The translations under genes and the position numbers were made by a program. A stretch of DNA of 35,535 nt from an uncultured Collinsella sp. Lineage in GTDB: Bacteria > Actinomycetota > Coriobacteriia > Coriobacteriales > Coriobacteriaceae. Within the stretch, counting starts at the first letter, position 1. Each line of letters begins with the position of its first letter. The notes beneath the pieces were generated by a model. It saw only the letters and a program-made list of their open reading frames with translations, did not search any database and was not told the DNA's origin. Below, piece after piece: positions 31,542 through 35,535 of the stretch. The stretch lies in the NCBI GenBank assembly GCA_900542945.1, contig UQPI01000021.1, forward strand, positions 1 to 35,535, given 5' to 3'.

Positions 31542-32810
31542 ATGAATACCGAGCTGTTTGATATCAAGATTCGCGCCGTCGAGGGTGGCGTTACGGCTGC
31601 GGCTGGTTTTAAAGCCGCAGGCATCCACGCTGGGTTCCGCAAGAATCCCGAGCGCCTGGATTACGCCCTCGTCGTGCCCGATAAACCCTGTCCCGGTGCC
31701 GGTGTGTTTACCACCAACCGCTTTTGCGCGGCGCCCGTGCAGGTGAGCCGTGCCAACCTGGGCGGTGCCGACAAGGGCTACGGTATCATCGCCGGCGTTT
31801 CGGTCAACTCTGGCAATGCCAACGCCGCCACGGGTGAGACCGGCCTTGCATGCGCGCGCGAGACGTGCAGCATCGCATCGCAGGTCATCGGCTGCGAACC
31901 CCAGCAGATTCTAGTTGCCTCAACGGGTGTGATTGGCCAGATTCTGCCGATCGACACGTTTGAGTCCGCCATTCCTGCTGCCTACGAGGCGCTCTCCGCC
32001 CACGGTGGCGCCGATGCCGCTCGCGCCATCATGACGACCGACACGCACCCTAAGGAGTACGCCGTGTCCTACGTCAGTGAGGCTGCGGGTCATGAGGACA
32101 ATGTCTATACGGTAGGAGGAATGTGCAAGGGCTCGGGCATGATCATGCCCAACATGGCCACCATGATCGCAGTTATCTCCACCGATGCCCCCGTCGAGCC
32201 TGCGGCACTTCATGCCCTGCTGCTCTCGATCGTCAAGCAGACCTTTAACAAGGTAACGGTCGATTCCGACACCTCGACCAACGACACCTGCATCATGCTT
32301 GCCTCCGGCGCCGCTGCTGCAGATGCCGAGCCTATCGTCGAGGGCTCCGATGCCTTCGACGAGTTGGCATTTGCCGTGCACGAGGTGTGCGAGAGCCTGG
32401 CGCGCAATATCGCCGCCGATGGCGAGGGCGCATCCAAGCTTGTTACGGTCAACGTTGCCGGCGCCGTGAACGACGAGGAGGCCGATATCGCCGCCCGCGC
32501 CGTTGCCAACTCGCCGCTCGTTAAGACTTGCATCGCCGGCCACGACTGCAACTGGGGCCGCGTTGCTATGGCGCTTGGCAAGTGCGGCGTGAAGTTTAAT
32601 CAGGAAGACGTTTCCATCGACATGATGGACATGCCTGTCTGTCGCGACGGTCTGACTGTTCCCTTTGACGAGGACGAGGCTCTACGGCGTTTCGAGGCGC
32701 CCGAGATCGTGATCTCGGCCGACCTGGGCGCAGGCGACGCGGCAACGACCGTGTGGACCTGCGACCTCACGCATGAGTACATCTCCATCAACGGCGATTA
32801 CCGTTCCTAG
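31542..32810 (+). CDS. argJ: Bifunctional ornithine acetyltransferase / N-acetylglutamate synthase, 422 aa
   Basis: ATG 31542 has AAGGAG (31525-31530) 11 nt upstream. ArgJ moves the acetyl group from N-acetylornithine to glutamate, recycling it; bifunctional forms also use acetyl-CoA. The precursor self-cleaves between Ala206 and Thr207 in the motif GMIMPNMATMIAVI, Thr207 becoming the nucleophile of the beta chain. GVFTTNRFCAAPV, VNSGNANAATG, ASTGVIG and NDTCIMLASG are further conserved blocks. Since no argA-type synthase or argE deacetylase is in the cluster, the cyclic acetyl pathway is predicted. Mono- versus bifunctional activity cannot be told from sequence. Confidence 0.96.
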   Translation: MNTELFDIKIRAVEGGVTAAAGFKAAGIHAGFRKNPERLDYALVVPDKPCPGAGVFTTNRFCAAPVQVSRANLGGADKGYGIIAGVSVNSGNANAATGETGLACARETCSIASQVIGCEPQQILVASTGVIGQILPIDTFESAIPAAYEALSAHGGADAARAIMTTDTHPKEYAVSYVSEAAGHEDNVYTVGGMCKGSGMIMPNMATMIAVISTDAPVEPAALHALLLSIVKQTFNKVTVDSDTSTNDTCIMLASGAAAADAEPIVEGSDAFDELAFAVHEVCESLARNIAADGEGASKLVTVNVAGAVNDEEADIAARAVANSPLVKTCIAGHDCNWGRVAMALGKCGVKFNQEDVSIDMMDMPVCRDGLTVPFDEDEALRRFEAPEIVISADLGAGDAATTVWTCDLTHEYISINGDYRS

Positions 32811-32891
32811 ATTCCAGGCACGCTGTGCATCTTGCCGCGATTGCGGACAGCGGAGCACGGCGCGATAACGATACGAAAGACGAGGCAGATT

Positions 32892-33872
32892 ATGAAATTC
32901 GCACGCGATTGTCGCTCGAGCGAATCCAACGAAGCAACCGCGCAGCTGCTGTTCGAAGCGCTACCGTGGATTAAGAACCTGACCGGTAAGACGGTCGTTA
33001 TCAAGTACGGCGGAGCCGCCATGGTTGATGAGCAGCTGCGCCGCGACGTGATGAGCGACATCGTCCTGCTCAAGATCATCGGCATGCGCCCTGTTATCGT
33101 GCACGGTGGCGGCAAGGCCATCAACGAGGCGCTTAGCCACTACGACATCCCCGTCGAGTTTATGAACGGCCAGCGCGTGACCACGCCGGCGACCATGGAT
33201 ATCGTGCGCGAGGTGCTGGGCGGCAAGGTCAACCAGGAGCTGGTCGCGGCGCTCAACCATCACGGCAACCTGGCCGTGGGCGTTTCGGGCAGCGATGCCG
33301 GTACGCTCATCGCCGAGCCGCTCGACCCCGAACTCGGCCGCGTAGGCAAGGTCACGCACGTCAACACCGACTATATCGAGCGCCTGCTCGATAGCGAGTA
33401 CATCCCCGTCATCGCTACCGTCGCGGCGGGGGAGGACGGCGGTTTCTTCAACATCAACGCCGATACCGCCGCCGGTGCCGTTGCGGCGGCGCTGCATGCG
33501 CATAAGGCGATCTTTTTGACCGACGTCGACGGCCTGTACAAGGACTTTAGCGATAAAGACTCACTCATCTCCAACCTAACGCTCGACGAGGTTAACGAAA
33601 TGCTCTACGGCGGCGAGGTCGATAAGGGCATGATTCCCAAGCTGCGTGCGGCCGTCGATGCGCTTGCCGGCGGCGTATTTCGCGCTCACATCATCAACGG
33701 CACCACGCCGCATTCGCTGCTGCTGGAGCTGCTGACCGATGCCGGCGTCGGCACCGTGATCCATTCCACCGAGACGGCTTACGAGTTCGATACGCATCCG
33801 CATCCGCTTTCGACGTTTGCTGCGCGTCTGACCGAGAACCTCGACGAGGTCGAGAAGCTTCAGACAGTCTAA
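32892..33872 (+). CDS. argB: Acetylglutamate kinase, 326 aa
   Basis: GAGG (32882-32885) selects ATG 32892; an upstream in-frame ATG at 32832 has no site. ArgB phosphorylates N-acetylglutamate, usually the arginine-feedback step. Motifs of the amino-acid kinase fold are clear: VVIKYGGAAM (Lys38 for ATP), VIVHGGGKAIN (Gly-rich loop), QRVTTPATMDIV, NINADTAAGAVAAAL and IFLTDVDGLYKD. The N terminus of about 30 residues (EATAQLLFEALPWIKNLTGK) resembles the helix that makes hexamers arginine-sensitive. A C-terminal extension of ~30 residues (THPHPLSTFAARLTENLDEVEKL) exceeds the usual length. 81 nt after argJ. Confidence 0.96.
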   Translation: MKFARDCRSSESNEATAQLLFEALPWIKNLTGKTVVIKYGGAAMVDEQLRRDVMSDIVLLKIIGMRPVIVHGGGKAINEALSHYDIPVEFMNGQRVTTPATMDIVREVLGGKVNQELVAALNHHGNLAVGVSGSDAGTLIAEPLDPELGRVGKVTHVNTDYIERLLDSEYIPVIATVAAGEDGGFFNINADTAAGAVAAALHAHKAIFLTDVDGLYKDFSDKDSLISNLTLDEVNEMLYGGEVDKGMIPKLRAAVDALAGGVFRAHIINGTTPHSLLLELLTDAGVGTVIHSTETAYEFDTHPHPLSTFAARLTENLDEVEKLQTV

Positions 33873-33941
33873 CTGACCCGCAGCCGCCCCATTTCTGCAC
33901 CCATAGGCCTGCGCCGTCCGGCGCTCAACGAAAGGCATCCC

Positions 33942-35225
33942 ATGTCACTTGCAGCTCAGCAATCGCTTGAATCCCATTACGTTATGCATACCTTTGGCCG
34001 CTCTCCGGTCGAGTTTGTCGAGGGTCACGGCATGAAGCTCACCGGCGACGATGGTCGTGAGTACCTCGACTTTCTTGCCGGCATCGGCGTGTGCAGCCTA
34101 GGTCATGGCGACCCGGCTGTGCTCTCGGCGCTCGAGGCACAGACCAAAAAGCTCATGCATGTCTCCAATTACTTCTACATCGAGCAGCGTGGACAGGTCG
34201 CGGCGCTGCTGTCCAAGCTTGCCAACGACGACTTAGATGGTGCACGCGTGCTTGCCGATGCCATTGCCGCCGGCGATGAGACCACGGCAGCTGCTCTTGG
34301 TGCCCCGGCTGCGGATGAGCAGGTTTGGGAGACCTTCTTTGCCAACTCCGGCGCCGAGGCCAATGAGGGCTCGATGAAGCTTGCGCGCCTGTACGCCAAG
34401 CGTGCCGGTAACGGCGGCAACACTATCGTGTGCATGCGCGGCGGCTTCCACGGCCGTACGCTCGAGACCATTGCCGCCACCATGCAGGATTGGCTGCAGG
34501 ATAGTTTCCGCCCGCTGCCGGGTGGCTTTGTGGCCTGTACGCCCAACGATATCAATGAACTGCGTGCGATCTTTAAGCAGCTGGGGAGCGAAATTTGTGC
34601 CGTGATGCTCGAGCCGATCCAGGGTGAGAGTGGCGTGCACCCCATGACCGAGGAGTTTATGGCGGCAGCGCGCGACCTGGCACACGAAGTGGGCGCCGTG
34701 CTTATAGCCGACGAGGTCCAGTGCGGCATCTTCCGCTCCGGCAAGCCGTTTGCATTCCAAACCTATGGCGTGGAACCCGACATCATGAGCCTTGCCAAGG
34801 GCATTGCCGATGGCGTGCCCATGGGTGCCGTCGTAGCAAAGAAGGAGATTGCCGACGTGTTTAAGCCGGGCGACCACGGCTCGACCTTTGGCGGTAGCTG
34901 CTTGGCTGTCGCGGCGTGCGCCGCGACGCTCTCCGCGCTCGTGCGCGGCGATTATGCCGACCATGCTGCCAAGGTAGGCGCCTATATGGAGGCAAAGCTC
35001 GCCAAGCTGCCGAACGTGACCGAGGTGCGTGGCCGCGGCTTGATGCTCGGCTGTGATCTGGACGATACTGCGGGTGATGCACACGACGTTGTGGCCCGTG
35101 CATTGGGGGCTGGTGCCGTGATTAACGCTACGGGTGCCCATACGCTGCGTTTCCTGCCGCCGCTCGTCTGCGAGGAATCCGACGTGGACAGTCTGATCGA
35201 GATCCTGTCGGACGTTTTGGCCTAA
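33942..35225 (+). CDS. argD: Acetylornithine aminotransferase, 427 aa
   Basis: ATG 33942 has GAAAGG 6 nt upstream. A class III PLP aminotransferase that turns N-acetylglutamate semialdehyde and glutamate into N-acetylornithine. Seen: FLAGIGVCSLGHGDP, FFANSGAEANEGSMKLAR, GGFHGRTL, MLEPIQGESGV, IADEVQCGIFRSG, and the PLP-binding Lys286 in SLAKGIADG. An insertion of ~30 residues (about 95-128, Ala/Asp-rich) between YIEQRGQVAALLSKLAND and WETFFANSG is not usual for ArgD. Fourth gene of the cluster; argF, argR or argGH would be expected downstream or elsewhere. ArgD can also act on succinyldiaminopimelate in some species. Confidence 0.94.
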   Translation: MSLAAQQSLESHYVMHTFGRSPVEFVEGHGMKLTGDDGREYLDFLAGIGVCSLGHGDPAVLSALEAQTKKLMHVSNYFYIEQRGQVAALLSKLANDDLDGARVLADAIAAGDETTAAALGAPAADEQVWETFFANSGAEANEGSMKLARLYAKRAGNGGNTIVCMRGGFHGRTLETIAATMQDWLQDSFRPLPGGFVACTPNDINELRAIFKQLGSEICAVMLEPIQGESGVHPMTEEFMAAARDLAHEVGAVLIADEVQCGIFRSGKPFAFQTYGVEPDIMSLAKGIADGVPMGAVVAKKEIADVFKPGDHGSTFGGSCLAVAACAATLSALVRGDYADHAAKVGAYMEAKLAKLPNVTEVRGRGLMLGCDLDDTAGDAHDVVARALGAGAVINATGAHTLRFLPPLVCEESDVDSLIEILSDVLA

Positions 35226-35535
35226 CACAGCGAAATAACTTAACTTTGACCGGGTTCCGGACTGCGGACGTGCCCTATGTGGCATGATTCAGCGGTCTGG
35301 AGCCCGATTTGCCACAAATCTGCAATGGCCAGGAGAGCCTTTGGACAAAAAATGCCAAATGTGAGTACTGTCACCAGCTGAATCTCATATGAAACCGACT
35401 ATCTAGGATTAGTTAGACCACACATGTTCAGTTATGTTAATGGGGAAACAGCTAGCAAAGGCTTCAAATCGCTGATTCAGGGGTGGCGCGCGCAGACGTG
35501 GTGTAAGAGCGTCCCGAGGTCCGTCGCTGCAAGTC
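35226..35535 (+). other. Non-coding end of the window, relatively AT-rich
   Basis: No ORF of note is found in these 310 nt. TGTGGCA (35278-35284) and TGCCACA (35310-35316) form a 7-bp inverted repeat. The part from about 35340 to 35475 is visibly richer in A/T than the rest of the window, and TATGTTAAT (35434-35442) could be part of a promoter. There is no clear terminator for argD. Confidence 0.5.

Overview
The window reads as chromosomal DNA from a high-GC gut actinobacterium of class Coriobacteriia, most likely Collinsella or a close relative. This is an inference from base composition, GTG/TTG starts with strong GGAGG ribosome-binding sites, the long 2-hydroxyacyl-CoA dehydratase activase, the fused two-domain EcfA and the many structured intergenic repeats. 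No database search was possible. I see no tRNA, rRNA, CRISPR array, transposase gene or prophage.

Layout. (1) 1-3544: tail of a giant activase, a 3-hydroxyacyl-CoA dehydrogenase gene flanked on both sides by copies of an intergenic repeat, and a small anchored hypothetical protein preceded by a 12-codon mini-ORF. (2) 3670-6728, minus strand: a DUF389 membrane protein carrying an EF-hand loop, and an OPT-family transporter. (3) 6921-13057, plus strand: coaX, a dCMP deaminase, a NifU-like Fe-S protein, lgt, a 727-residue polytopic membrane protein and yebC. (4) 13224-14699: an envelope-stress operon amaP - DUF2273 - asp23. (5) 14906-20793: a YitT-like protein, a zinc-ribbon/DUF4013 protein with a Pro-Glu tail, and a divergent pair consisting of an M20 amidohydrolase and a YtcJ-type amidohydrolase. 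(6) 20794-23326: an intergenic region with two large foldback structures, then groES-groEL. (7) 23530-25458, minus strand: a 642-residue TerB-like protein of unknown role, started by TTG. (8) 25609-30070: promoter, FMN riboswitch, ribU, fused ecfA1A2 and ecfT, making a complete riboflavin ECF importer, followed by two tandem PNPOx-like flavin-binding paralogues. (9) 30214-35225: two ARG boxes in front of argC-argJ-argB-argD, the acetylated ornithine pathway. (10) 35226-35535: a non-coding, relatively AT-rich end.

The most unusual signals are non-coding. Five hairpins (9767-9803, 9845-9883, 12088-12120, 14698-14734, 17393-17423) share a loop of exactly 13 nt with a GGG(A/T)C-type core, while their stems differ in sequence; four of them start inside or within about 10 nt of a stop codon. 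A roughly 240-bp near-perfect inverted repeat lies just upstream of groES, which lacks a recognisable CIRCE or HAIR operator. A symmetric nested inverted repeat of about 130 bp lies before the dehydrogenase gene, with a partial copy after it. Among proteins, the TerB-like gene and the EF-hand inside the DUF389 protein merit most attention.
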